Below are positions 1-7,611 of a stretch of 64,000 nucleotides of DNA, one piece after another. Both the position numbers and the translations under genes were made by a program. Below the pieces are notes generated by a model. That model had not been told where the DNA came from. It ran no database searches and saw only the letters and a list, made by a program, of their open reading frames with translations. How positions within the stretch are numbered: the first letter of the stretch is position 1; each line of letters starts with the position of its first letter. The stretch spans positions 20,629-84,628 of the forward strand of contig ONJJ01000020.1 of the NCBI GenBank assembly GCA_900318115.1, given 5' to 3'. The DNA is from an uncultured Prevotellaceae bacterium (lineage in GTDB: Bacteria; Bacteroidota; Bacteroidia; Bacteroidales; Bacteroidaceae).

Positions 1-1
1 G

Positions 2-33
2 CAAAGATAGATATTCCTGCCCTATGCACCAAA
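2..33 (-). promoter_or_regulatory. Bacteroidetes-type promoter reading off the left edge
   Basis: On the minus strand TATCTTTG (9 to 2) fits the Bacteroidetes -7 consensus TAnnTTTG. A TTTGG lies upstream with TTG at 32-30 and a 20-bp spacer, the usual -33 spacing. It should drive a leftward gene outside the window. Confidence 0.55.
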
Positions 34-201
34 TAAGAACGGCAAGCGGCGCTGGCAAATTTAACAAAATTAACTAAACAACACAACATATTGAAACAAA
101 TAGGAACCTACAGCTCTTCATTTAGCTTGCAAATAAAGCTATTTCGTCTGCCTCCATTGAATTTTCTTGGCAAATATGTCGCTCCTTTCAAAAAAAGCCA
201 T

Positions 202-209
202 TATCTTTG
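202..209 (+). promoter_or_regulatory. -7 box of the sialidase promoter
   Basis: TATCTTTG fits TAnnTTTG. No good -33 box is visible. Its position decides the start of the next gene: an in-frame ATG at 207 would lie inside the promoter, so the ATG at 237 is preferred. The preceding 200 bases hold no other recognisable feature besides the left-edge promoter. Confidence 0.5.
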
Positions 210-236
210 TGCCGAAAACCAATAAAAAACAGACTT

Positions 237-1484
237 ATGAAGAAATTTATCTTTGCTTTGCTCGCTCTGACAACCCTGATGCCCAACAATGCTTGCGCAC
301 AGTCGACCGAGCCCACGTGCCTGTTCAAGAACTACGACAGCTACAACATTCCTTACCGTATTCCGGCCATCGCCCTCACCCGGAAAGGGGATCTGCTGGC
401 TGCCGTGGACCGCAGGTATTGCTATCTTGACATAGGCTATGGACGCATAGACATCACCGCCCGGACGAGCAAGGATAATGGCCGCACTTGGTCGCCTGAC
501 ACCGTGATTCAACGCGGATCGGGCATCGAGGGTTCTGACGATTGCGGCTATGGAGACCTTGCCATGGTGGCTGACCGCACCTCGAATCGAGTCCTCTGTA
601 TGTCCGTCACGGGAAACGTAATATATATTAAAGGTACGCGCGCGAACCCCAACCGCATCGCTCGCTGGTACAGCCCCGATGGCGGACGCTCGTGGACCCG
701 AGCTGAGGATGTCACTGATGCCTTCTACAAGATGCTACCCCATACACGCACCATGTTCATTGGCAGTGGCCGCATCATGCAGAGCCGCATCATCCGCAAA
801 GGTAAATACTACCGCCTCTATTGTTCCGTGCTGACGCGTACTCAAATGGGACAGGAGGACGTGGCCTGCAACTACGTCATCTACAGCGACGACTTCGGCC
901 AGAACTGGCAGTTGCTGGGTGCCACCACGATGGACGGCACGGACAGTCCCTGCGTGGGGGGCGACGAACCCAAGACGGAGGAGTTACCCAACGGCGACGT
1001 TATCCTCTCATCCCGCAAATGGTATGGGCGCTACTTCAACGTCTTCCACTTCAACGACATCAGCCGTGACCAGGAATCAGGAAACTGGGGCACCTGCGTT
1101 GCCAGCCATGATGTGGAAGGTGGCATCCGCGTGGGAGCCAACTCATGCAACGGCGAGATTTTACTGGTCGATGCAGAAGAGGTTGCCACCAAGCGCCCAG
1201 TGAAACTGATGCTGCAGTCCCTGCCCTTCGGCGAAGGACGATTGGACGTGGGAATCTACTACAAGGAAATCATTCCGAACGGCATCTACTCGCCACGGGC
1301 TTTTGCCGCTCACTGGACACGGGGACTGCAAGTCAGTCACACCACCTCCGCCTACTCCACGATGATTCAGCAGAAGGATCGCCGCATCGCCTTCTTCTGG
1401 GAAGAGGAACTCTACGAGAACGGGTTCGACATGCTCTACCGGCCACTGACCATCGAAGAAATCACCCAGGGGAAATATCGGTAA
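237..1484 (+). CDS. Secreted exo-alpha-sialidase (GH33-like)
   Basis: Predicted to release terminal sialic acids from glycoconjugates in the periplasm or at the cell surface. The first 22 residues form a signal peptide ending in ACAQ. A YRIP motif (residues 40-43, Arg41) is the sialidase FRIP box whose arginine binds the sialate carboxylate. Three Asp-boxes of the S-x-D-x-G-x-x-W type are visible near residues 78-85, 145-153 and 216-224, and the C-terminal FFWEEELYENG segment resembles the end of the GH33 propeller. Length (about 415 aa) is normal for a single-domain bacterial sialidase. It stands alone with its own promoter and terminator. No sialic-acid catabolic genes are nearby. Family assignment is firm; linkage specificity cannot be read. 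Confidence 0.9.
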   Translation: MKKFIFALLALTTLMPNNACAQSTEPTCLFKNYDSYNIPYRIPAIALTRKGDLLAAVDRRYCYLDIGYGRIDITARTSKDNGRTWSPDTVIQRGSGIEGSDDCGYGDLAMVADRTSNRVLCMSVTGNVIYIKGTRANPNRIARWYSPDGGRSWTRAEDVTDAFYKMLPHTRTMFIGSGRIMQSRIIRKGKYYRLYCSVLTRTQMGQEDVACNYVIYSDDFGQNWQLLGATTMDGTDSPCVGGDEPKTEELPNGDVILSSRKWYGRYFNVFHFNDISRDQESGNWGTCVASHDVEGGIRVGANSCNGEILLVDAEEVATKRPVKLMLQSLPFGEGRLDVGIYYKEIIPNGIYSPRAFAAHWTRGLQVSHTTSAYSTMIQQKDRRIAFFWEEELYENGFDMLYRPLTIEEITQGKYR

Positions 1485-1510
1485 AGTCAAAGTTTCCTGT
1501 AAGGAAAGAA

Positions 1511-1556
1511 CACGTACGGACAAGTTTACTATCTTGTCCGTACGTGTATTTTTATT
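1511..1556 (+). terminator. Rho-independent terminator after the sialidase gene
   Basis: A perfect 14-bp stem, CACGTACGGACAAG (1511-1524) with its complement at 1533-1546, encloses an 8-nt loop and is followed by TATTTTTATT. The gene from the right converges here, so it may also stop minus-strand transcription. Confidence 0.85.
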
Positions 1557-1621
1557 AGTCATCCACAAGTGTCGAATGACACTCGGATCCAGGCTTAAGC
1601 TGAAAGAATCTTCTGAAGCAG

Positions 1622-2071
1622 TTATTTTTCCTCAGTCTCCTGGCGATCGTCGATGTTGTCGCCCTCGGTGGGACGCATCTTAGAGAAGTCATCCAATCCG
1701 TTCTCGATGAGAAGGTTGTACCACTGCAGGAGTTTCTTCACATCAGAGGGATGTACACGGTCGCGGTCAAAGGCTGGCAGCACTTCAGAAAGGTAGGCGA
1801 AGAGTTCCTCCTTCGAGGCTTTCTTCACATCGAGGCTGCTCTTGCCGCCCTCTTCTTTTTTCTGAATGGCAGTGAGGACATCAGCCAGAGGCACTTCTTC
1901 CTCATCGGTGTACATAGCGATGTCTGCCAGCGAGATGACACGGTCTGTGGCAAAAGCGGGGAAGCGGTGATGGCGGGCATCGATGCTCTCCACGATGAGA
2001 CTGCGATTGCCACGTGATACGAGTTTGTAGAGTCCGGGCTTGCCGGAAATAGCTAAAATTGTTTCAAGCAT
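1622..2071 (-). CDS. DUF5606 domain protein
   Basis: A 149-residue cytoplasmic protein that matches the Bacteroidetes DUF5606 family from memory: it opens with METILAISGKPGLYKLVS and has the segment LIVESIDARHHRFPAFATDRVISL, followed by an acidic C-terminus. No signal peptide or membrane segment is seen. Its biochemical function is unknown. It is the last gene of the nusB-yajC-ybbR-coaE string, about 30 bp after coaE, so it is probably co-transcribed with housekeeping genes. The tail (DNIDDRQETEEK) is highly charged and likely disordered. Confidence 0.8.
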   Translation of the reverse strand: MLETILAISGKPGLYKLVSRGNRSLIVESIDARHHRFPAFATDRVISLADIAMYTDEEEVPLADVLTAIQKKEEGGKSSLDVKKASKEELFAYLSEVLPAFDRDRVHPSDVKKLLQWYNLLIENGLDDFSKMRPTEGDNIDDRQETEEK

Positions 2072-2100
2072 TTTTAGTGTTCTTTTATGAATGAATGAAT

Positions 2101-2685
2101 TCAGTTTTCTTTTATAACGAACCGTCGGACGAACTCCTCCAATTGTGGCTGCAGGGGACGCCCATCGTTAACGATGACGAAATCTGCCACTTGGAGCAGA
2201 GTCTGCTGGGTGGCCTGCTGCCCCATACGACGACGTACCTCCTCCTCTCCTGCCCCATCACGCTGAATAGCACGATGCAGACGTATAGCCTCCGGAGCAG
2301 AGACCACGAGCAGGCAGTCCACGACATCCTGGAAACCAGCTTCCACAAGGATGGCACTCTCCAGAGCCACAACACCCTCGTGCACCTGACTCCAACGAAG
2401 GAAATCCGCCTTTACGGCAGGATGGACGATGGCATCCACCTGTGCTGCGTGCGCTGCCGAAGCAAAGAGGTAGCTGGCCACCACGGGCTTGCAGAGCTCG
2501 CCCTCTGGCGTGTAGGCTTCCTCGCCCAGCAAACGCACCAGCGCCTCGTGTACTTCTGGGGATTCCACCATCAGACGACGGGCTGCGCGGTCGCAGTCAT
2601 AGACAGGAATGCTGAAATGCTCCGTCAGTTGGCGGGCAATATAGCTCTTGCCGCTGCCAATGCCTCCTGTGATGCCGATTCTCAT
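2101..2685 (-). CDS. coaE: Dephospho-CoA kinase
   Basis: Catalyses the last step of coenzyme A synthesis, ATP-dependent phosphorylation of the 3'-hydroxyl of dephospho-CoA. The N-terminus MRIGITGGIGSGKS carries the P-loop (GGIGSGKS, residues 7-14). The segment YDCDRAARRLM matches the substrate-binding D-x-D-x-x-A motif of the family, and VVSAPEAIRLHRAIQRDG is the lid region. Length 194 aa is typical. The start overlaps the end of the upstream ybbR-like gene by 4 bp, indicating translational coupling in the nusB operon. Confidence 0.95.
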   Translation of the reverse strand: MRIGITGGIGSGKSYIARQLTEHFSIPVYDCDRAARRLMVESPEVHEALVRLLGEEAYTPEGELCKPVVASYLFASAAHAAQVDAIVHPAVKADFLRWSQVHEGVVALESAILVEAGFQDVVDCLLVVSAPEAIRLHRAIQRDGAGEEEVRRRMGQQATQQTLLQVADFVIVNDGRPLQPQLEEFVRRFVIKEN

Positions 2686-3704
2686 TCTCCGGGTTCCTCC
2701 GATTCTTCTGTTTCTTCCACCTGTTCGATGAGGAACTGCACGACCTCGGGATTGATACGCACCTGCGAGACTCCCTCTGGAATGGAGCGGAGCTGTAGGC
2801 GGAAGGTGGAATCCGGACGGGAGATCAGTTCTTCATAGGTTGCCGTGAGCACAAAGTTCTCTTCCGTGTAACGCCCGAAATCCCTGGAACCCACGCGGAA
2901 CGTAATCGTTGCCGAAGTTGGGAAGGTGCGCAGGGTGTAGCCCGCAGGGAAGTTGGTGCCTATGATAGGCACGTTCACGCTCTTCTCACTATAGACATCC
3001 ACCTCTGCTGTCAGCGTCACCTGCTCCGGCACCAGCTTGACACCCTTCATAGGAGCCAATGGTATCTGACGGGTGGTGCTCTTGCGCAAGTCCGTCAGGG
3101 TGGTGGCCACGGTGTTAATCACATTCAGCGAATCCAGGAAATGTTCCTCTGCCCACACGGTGACTGAATCTGGTTCTATCGTCAGGCTGGAGATGTAGGA
3201 CAAGGCATCTGTCTCCACCCGGCCAACGAATTCCACGGGTACTCGCTTACTCACACCACGAGTGTAGTAGTACTCCAACGTGTCGGGGCGTATGGTAACA
3301 ATACGTGTGGAGGCATCCAAGGAGGCGGCTAACAGCTTCTGCACATCCGTATGAGGCAGGACGACGTGCCCGAAGGAGATACCTCGGTCGTACTGAGTGA
3401 AGTCGATGACTAACTTGCGCCTATGGAATTGAGCATAATAACGGATGAGTGAAGTCCCCTTGTCCCGCACGGTGATGTGCATGGGCGAGGGCAGTTCCGA
3501 GGTTATCACGGTACCTTCGGGCACATTCTCCAGCTCGAGGTCATACTCCAATTCTAACTCGCTGGTTTCGTTGAGGGCCTGTGTCAGCCAGAAAGCCGCC
3601 GAAAGCAGGACAAAGACCGCAAAAACGAGGGCTTCCCGGCTCATCTTGCTGAGCAGGAAAGTCCGCGTGGCCTCGACGAAACGTTTGAGGTTGGGAGCCT
3701 CCAT
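2682..3704 (-). CDS. YbbR-like (CdaR-type) membrane-anchored protein
   Basis: One N-terminal membrane segment (about residues 25-45, ALVFAVFVLLSAAFWLTQAL) is followed by an extracytoplasmic region with repeated YbbR-like beta modules; segments such as NVPEGTVITSELPSPMHITV and VNVPIIGTNFPAGYTL are typical. In Firmicutes the YbbR/CdaR protein regulates the diadenylate cyclase CdaA. Here no cdaA is adjacent, so only membership of the family is claimed. It starts 10 bp after yajC and overlaps coaE by 4 bp. The yajC-ybbR-coaE order is, as far as I recall, conserved in Bacteroidetes. Confidence 0.8.
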   Translation of the reverse strand: MEAPNLKRFVEATRTFLLSKMSREALVFAVFVLLSAAFWLTQALNETSELELEYDLELENVPEGTVITSELPSPMHITVRDKGTSLIRYYAQFHRRKLVIDFTQYDRGISFGHVVLPHTDVQKLLAASLDASTRIVTIRPDTLEYYYTRGVSKRVPVEFVGRVETDALSYISSLTIEPDSVTVWAEEHFLDSLNVINTVATTLTDLRKSTTRQIPLAPMKGVKLVPEQVTLTAEVDVYSEKSVNVPIIGTNFPAGYTLRTFPTSATITFRVGSRDFGRYTEENFVLTATYEELISRPDSTFRLQLRSIPEGVSQVRINPEVVQFLIEQVEETEESEEPGE

Positions 3705-3714
3705 GCGAGAATGA

Positions 3715-4041
3715 TTACTTAGCGTAGTTTTCGTTGGAGCCTACGGCTGTGGCGAAGACGGAGTTGCGGTCTACGCGCAGACGCACGCCATTGGCGACCT
3801 CCACGACCAGGATGTTGTTCACCGTGTCAATCTCACGGACTACGCCGTAGATGCCGCCGGCAGTGACGATTTCCTGTCCCTTCTCAATTGCGTTGCGGAA
3901 ATTCTGGATTTCCTTTTGCTTCTTCTGCTGGGGACGAATCATGAAGAAGTACATGATGGCGAACATAGCCACAAGCATCAGAATCATGCCCAACCCTCCA
4001 TCGCCCTGAGATGCCTGGAGGAGAATCATTAGTGTTTGCAT
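3715..4041 (-). CDS. yajC: Preprotein translocase subunit YajC
   Basis: Small inner-membrane partner of SecDF in the Sec translocon. The single membrane helix (about residues 17-36, GLGMILMLVAMFAIMYFFMI) is followed at once by the hallmark RPQQKKQKE motif and the VTAGGIYGVVREID beta region. Length 108 aa is normal. It sits between nusB and ybbR on the minus strand, with 33 bp and 10 bp gaps, so the genes are likely one transcript. Confidence 0.95.
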   Translation of the reverse strand: MQTLMILLQASQGDGGLGMILMLVAMFAIMYFFMIRPQQKKQKEIQNFRNAIEKGQEIVTAGGIYGVVREIDTVNNILVVEVANGVRLRVDRNSVFATAVGSNENYAK

Positions 4042-4074
4042 ATAACTATAATTATTTAGATGTGAATATTAACT

Positions 4075-5064
4075 CTATTCTGTGGTCTCGGTTTCATCAG
4101 CATCAGCCTTCGACTCCGCGTCATGGACTTCGGGCATCAGTTTCTTAATCTTACCCTCTTCCACCAATCGACGAGCAATGGCATCGAGCATTCCATTGAC
4201 ATAACGGCCACTCTGAGGGGTGGAATACATCTTGGCAATTTCCACATACTCGTTGATACTGACCGAGATAGGGATATTGGGGAAGGTGCAGATCTCCGCA
4301 AGCGCCGTCTGCAGGATAATCAAATCCATCAGTGCCAGGCGGTTCAGGTCCCAATTATGCAACATTTGTGAAATCATCATCCTATAGTTCTCTGCACCAA
4401 GCAGCGATGCACGGAACAGGCGGGTGGCAAATTCGCGGTCTTCCTCATCCTTGAATTCGGGCATCAGCTGCTGCCGCGAACCCATCTTGGGATCAAAACG
4501 CTTGATGGTCTTCAGCACGAAGGTGTCCACGATGAAGCGGTCGTCGTTCCAGTAGAGGCTCTTATCCTCGAGAATCTGATCCAGATCCTCGTTCTCCACG
4601 AACACAGCCCGATAGAGTCGGCGCCAGAAATCACGGTCCTCCTCATAGGTCGTATCACGATCATCGGCCATCCACTCCTTGTAAACGTCCGATTCTATCA
4701 CCTGTTTGTAGAGCCGACGCACAAAGTCATCCTCGTCCGACCAGGTCTTCTTCTGGTCCTCGGTGAATTCCTGCAGTTGCTGATTGGTCTGCAACTGAGC
4801 CATGAAACGGTTGTCTATGAACTTGGTGCTTGGAGGCACCCCCTCACCCAGACGACGGTTGCGGCTCTGCGCTGTTTCCACGGCCCGCTCGGCAATCCGG
4901 TTGACGGCCACCATCAAGGATAACATATAAAGGTATAAGTCGTATGCTTTAGAAAGACTAAAAGCCAATTCCTTCTCTGCGGTATCAAGTTTACTGTTCC
5001 CATTCTGATAATGGGCATAAGTGAGTTGAACTACTTTTAATCTGATAAGTTCTCTATTTACCAT
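4075..5064 (-). CDS. nusB: Transcription antitermination factor NusB (long Bacteroidetes form)
   Basis: The C-terminal 140 residues carry the NusB fold: LLGAENYRMMISQMLHNWDLNRLALMDLIILQTALAEI, then SINEYVEIAKMYSTPQSGRYVNGMLDAI, matching the conserved helix ending in the VNG.LD motif. NusB with NusE binds boxA RNA during rRNA antitermination. At 329 aa it is more than twice the E. coli length; the extra N-terminal helical half is usual in Bacteroidetes. The C-terminus (ESKADADETETTE) is acidic and probably disordered. First gene of its operon, with a -7 box TACTTTTG 44 bp upstream. Confidence 0.93.
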   Translation of the reverse strand: MVNRELIRLKVVQLTYAHYQNGNSKLDTAEKELAFSLSKAYDLYLYMLSLMVAVNRIAERAVETAQSRNRRLGEGVPPSTKFIDNRFMAQLQTNQQLQEFTEDQKKTWSDEDDFVRRLYKQVIESDVYKEWMADDRDTTYEEDRDFWRRLYRAVFVENEDLDQILEDKSLYWNDDRFIVDTFVLKTIKRFDPKMGSRQQLMPEFKDEEDREFATRLFRASLLGAENYRMMISQMLHNWDLNRLALMDLIILQTALAEICTFPNIPISVSINEYVEIAKMYSTPQSGRYVNGMLDAIARRLVEEGKIKKLMPEVHDAESKADADETETTE

Positions 5065-5107
5065 ATGTTTCTTAGTTTCTCTAACGCTATATTTTCGTTT
5101 TCGAGTG

Positions 5108-5115
5108 CAAAAGTA
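5108..5115 (-). promoter_or_regulatory. -7 box of the nusB operon promoter
   Basis: The minus strand reads TACTTTTG, a full match to TAnnTTTG, 44 bp before the nusB start. The -33 region holds only a weak CTTT. Confidence 0.5.
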
Positions 5116-5189
5116 GTTATTTTAAGGGAAAAAGTCGCTCTTTTGATAAAGTTTTTCATCTTTTTTTAGGACGTTCGGCCAATTATACC

Positions 5190-5197
5190 TATTTTTG
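5190..5197 (+). promoter_or_regulatory. -7 box for the DUF3276 gene
   Basis: TATTTTTG matches TAnnTTTG, 38 bp before the ATG at 5235. The -33 region is weak. Confidence 0.4.
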
Positions 5198-5234
5198 TCA
5201 ATCAAAAAGATGATTTAAACCCAAGGAAAGTCAA

Positions 5235-5576
5235 ATGAAAGAGCATTTTTCTCACCCAGGAAGTCCGGAGAAGGACATCCTCTTCTCCCGCGCCATCAAA
5301 GCGGGCAAACGCATTTATTACATCGACGTGAAACAAAACAGCCGCAACGAGATGTATCTCTCGCTGACCGAGAGCAAGAAAATCGTCAGCGGCGATGCTG
5401 AGATGCCTCAGTTCAGCTACGAGAAGCACAAGATTTTCATCTACCCCGAAGACTTCGAGAAGTTCTCTGGTGCCATTGCCGATGCCATGAAATACATTTT
5501 CGAGCAGCAAGGGCAAGTCGAGCAACGGCCAGAACAGCCCAATGCAGAAATCAAACTCGATGAAATAGAGTTCTGA
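5235..5576 (+). CDS. DUF3276 (PUR-domain) nucleic-acid-binding protein
   Basis: A 113-residue protein with one PUR-like repeat: the stretch ILFSRAIKAGKRIYYIDVK is followed by MYLSLTESKKI and HKIFIYPEDFEKF, typical of the DUF3276/PUR-alpha family. Related Bacteroidetes and spirochaete proteins bind DNA or RNA as dimers; the target is not known. The acidic-polar tail after residue 95 (QQGQVEQRPEQPNAEIK) is likely flexible. Monocistronic, with its own -7 box and a strong terminator. Confidence 0.85.
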   Translation: MKEHFSHPGSPEKDILFSRAIKAGKRIYYIDVKQNSRNEMYLSLTESKKIVSGDAEMPQFSYEKHKIFIYPEDFEKFSGAIADAMKYIFEQQGQVEQRPEQPNAEIKLDEIEF

Positions 5577-5598
5577 TTCCGCTTAGAGAGAAAAAATG

Positions 5599-5636
5599 AG
5601 GGGGCAGACTTCGTTGGTCTGCCCCCTTGTTTGTTA
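5599..5636. terminator. Bidirectional rho-independent terminator
   Basis: The stem AGGGGGCAGAC (5599-5609) pairs with its exact complement at 5617-5627. TTGTTTGTT follows on the plus side, and on the minus side the stem is followed by CATTTTTTCTC. It lies between the converging DUF3276 and lipoprotein genes. Confidence 0.85.
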
Positions 5637-5653
5637 TCTCAAGCGAGAAATGC

Positions 5654-6526
5654 TTAGCGAGTCAGGCGGAAGATGACTTCTACATCCCAGTCTGCATCGT
5701 TATCTTGTTTGATGGTGCTCTTCAAAGAAAGCCAGCATTCACCAGCGTAAACGCCTTCCTTATAGACCTTGACGCTTGCATTACCGTCTTTAAGGAAATC
5801 ATTATTCATAGCATCTTTATCTTGCCAATCGAACTTCAGGTCACCGGCAGCTGCTGTGGTCTTCCAACGCCAGTTAGCAGTATAGTTTTTATTACTAGTG
5901 AAGTACACGCAGAAAAGACCTACTCCCTGGAAAGTAGCTGTTTTGACAACATACTCATCCTTGAAGTCTTCGTTGATCTTACAACCTTCTTTTTCTGCAC
6001 GAGCCTTCAGTGCCTGGAAGTCAATGCCCTTGAGCTCATCGGTAACGGTTCCCTTGGTTCCCTGCTTATGAAGGTTCAAGGTGGTCATGAAGGGCTTCCA
6101 ATCGCCAATGATATCTGTGTTTCCGGAATTAGAAGCTGTGGTCTTGGTGGCTACGACTGTGACGGTATTGCCATTGGTTGTAATGGTAACATCCACGCTC
6201 GTTGCACCATCGCCAACGGTGATTCTCCAGCTCTGACCACCAGAACTTACAGTGTAAACACCATTCTGCTCAGTGTATGTTCCGACGACGTACTCAACAA
6301 CGCCATCTTCGTTCTGCTGCTCAATGATAACCGAGTTGCCTTCACCGAACGAAACGCTCTTAATGGGGGTTTCTTGGGACGAGAACGTGTACTTGGCAGC
6401 CTTGGCTACGTTGGCTGGAGTCGGGAACACATAAGGTGTCTCCTCCTTGTCATCGCTTCCGCATGCAATAAAGCCAAGAGGCAATGCCATTGCCATCAAG
6501 GCACAGATGAATTTGTTCAGTTTCAT
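5654..6526 (-). CDS. Lipoprotein of unknown function
   Basis: A 290-residue protein with a lipoprotein signal: a basic start (MKLNK), a hydrophobic core and a lipobox ending LGFIAC, followed by GSDDKEE, an acidic stretch seen in surface-exposed Bacteroidetes lipoproteins. The rest is rich in beta-type residues, with a Thr/Gly/Val-rich middle (SWRITVGDGATSVDVTITTN) and a lysine-rich second half. I do not recognise the domain. It lies 36 bp downstream of the beta-barrel gene on the same strand, so the two may form a two-gene outer-membrane operon. Confidence 0.7.
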   Translation of the reverse strand: MKLNKFICALMAMALPLGFIACGSDDKEETPYVFPTPANVAKAAKYTFSSQETPIKSVSFGEGNSVIIEQQNEDGVVEYVVGTYTEQNGVYTVSSGGQSWRITVGDGATSVDVTITTNGNTVTVVATKTTASNSGNTDIIGDWKPFMTTLNLHKQGTKGTVTDELKGIDFQALKARAEKEGCKINEDFKDEYVVKTATFQGVGLFCVYFTSNKNYTANWRWKTTAAAGDLKFDWQDKDAMNNDFLKDGNASVKVYKEGVYAGECWLSLKSTIKQDNDADWDVEVIFRLTR

Positions 6527-6562
6527 TTTCTTTTGATTTTAGATTATAAGTGTATTTTTGAT

Positions 6563-7357
6563 TTAGAAGAATCGACCCGTCAGGCGAATGTTCAGCACTG
6601 GCCAGACCTTCACTTTGTGGATAATCTTCAAGGCGTCCTCCACATCATCGTGGAAACTCTCGCCGAAGTCGAAGTCATCAGCCTCAAGTTCTGTCCACTG
6701 ATACTTAGTGCCAGATGTCGTGGTAGCCTGTGCATAGCCCTCCAGGCGGGGTGTGCCATGGAACTGGACACCGAGGTCAAAAGCGACATTCAGGCGTTTC
6801 TTGGGAATGGCACGTCCAAAACCGATTCCGAGATAGGGTTTCACGGAGTTGGCTTTCAGACGCAGATCGATGGCGCCCGTTTCTGCATCGGGACGAACGG
6901 TCCATTGAGCACCATCTATCATCTTAGCGATACCTCCGCCGATAGGAGATATGGGATCTTCGATGAAGCTGGCAGTGAGAATATCACTCGTGCCCATGAA
7001 CAGACCAGCAGTCACATGGAAAGAATTCTTCAGCCCAAAGGGATAAGCATCGAATAGGATTTTACCATCAATCTTATTCAATTTGGCCTTCACTTCGCCC
7101 ATACCCTGGATGCCGTTGCGAGTGTATTTGACATCGTCTTTGGTGTACTTGATCCTGGGGAAGAAACTCACGCCCGCACGCACACTTACATAAGGTGTGA
7201 TAGGAGCTGCCACGTCAATGCCGATACCATCGGTACCGACAGAAATGCTACCGCCAAGGTGAGTGAAGATGTAGTTGTCGCTGTCAGAAGAATCCTGAGC
7301 CTTCAGGCCAACAGAAATCAACAAGAGTGTTGCGAAGAGGGAAATCGTCTTTTTCAT
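6563..7357 (-). CDS. Predicted outer-membrane beta-barrel protein
   Basis: The start at 7357 gives MKKTISLFATLLLISVGLKAQ, a clean signal peptide; an upstream in-frame ATG (7468) would add 37 residues across the promoter and is rejected. The mature 240 residues alternate polar and aromatic/hydrophobic residues, with short glycine turns (GGSISVGTDGIGIDVAAP; YLGIGFGRAIPKKR), and end in phenylalanine (RLTGRFF), the usual C-terminal signal of outer-membrane barrels. No enzyme motif is seen. The substrate is unknown; it may be a porin-like or OmpW/OprF-like structural barrel. Probably co-transcribed with the lipoprotein gene downstream. Confidence 0.7.
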   Translation of the reverse strand: MKKTISLFATLLLISVGLKAQDSSDSDNYIFTHLGGSISVGTDGIGIDVAAPITPYVSVRAGVSFFPRIKYTKDDVKYTRNGIQGMGEVKAKLNKIDGKILFDAYPFGLKNSFHVTAGLFMGTSDILTASFIEDPISPIGGGIAKMIDGAQWTVRPDAETGAIDLRLKANSVKPYLGIGFGRAIPKKRLNVAFDLGVQFHGTPRLEGYAQATTTSGTKYQWTELEADDFDFGESFHDDVEDALKIIHKVKVWPVLNIRLTGRFF

Positions 7358-7395
7358 AAGATAAGCGGTTTGATGATTAATTACTAAATATGCCG

Positions 7396-7427
7396 CAAAG
7401 ATAGAGAGTTTTTTAATACGAAACAAG
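7396..7427 (-). promoter_or_regulatory. Promoter of the beta-barrel/lipoprotein operon
   Basis: The minus strand shows TATCTTTG (7403-7396) and an upstream TTG (7426-7424) with exactly 20 bp between, 39 bp before the start at 7357. Confidence 0.65.
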
Positions 7428-7570
7428 TTTTTGCCCATTTTTCCACATTCTAAGCCTATTTTAGACAAAAAAAGAGGCTCTTCCCCTTAAAAAAAGCTTT
7501 TCAATCGGACCAAAAGTCAAAATGCAGACATTTTTCTTCGCGTCTTTTCGTCTTTTCGAAGCTTTTTCCG

Positions 7571-7578
7571 TATCTTTG
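7571..7578 (+). promoter_or_regulatory. -7 box of the purL promoter
   Basis: TATCTTTG lies 33 bp before the purL ATG. The -33 region shows two TTTTCG stretches (7545-7557) rather than TTTG. Confidence 0.5.
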
Positions 7579-7611
7579 CACCGCAAAACAAGAAAATAAC
7601 ACTTTACCATC

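Noticed and set aside
5627-7057. 476-codon plus-strand ORF opposite the lipoprotein and barrel genes
   Set aside because: It spans two minus-strand genes with signal peptides and their gap; composition is Cys-rich and unlike a real protein.
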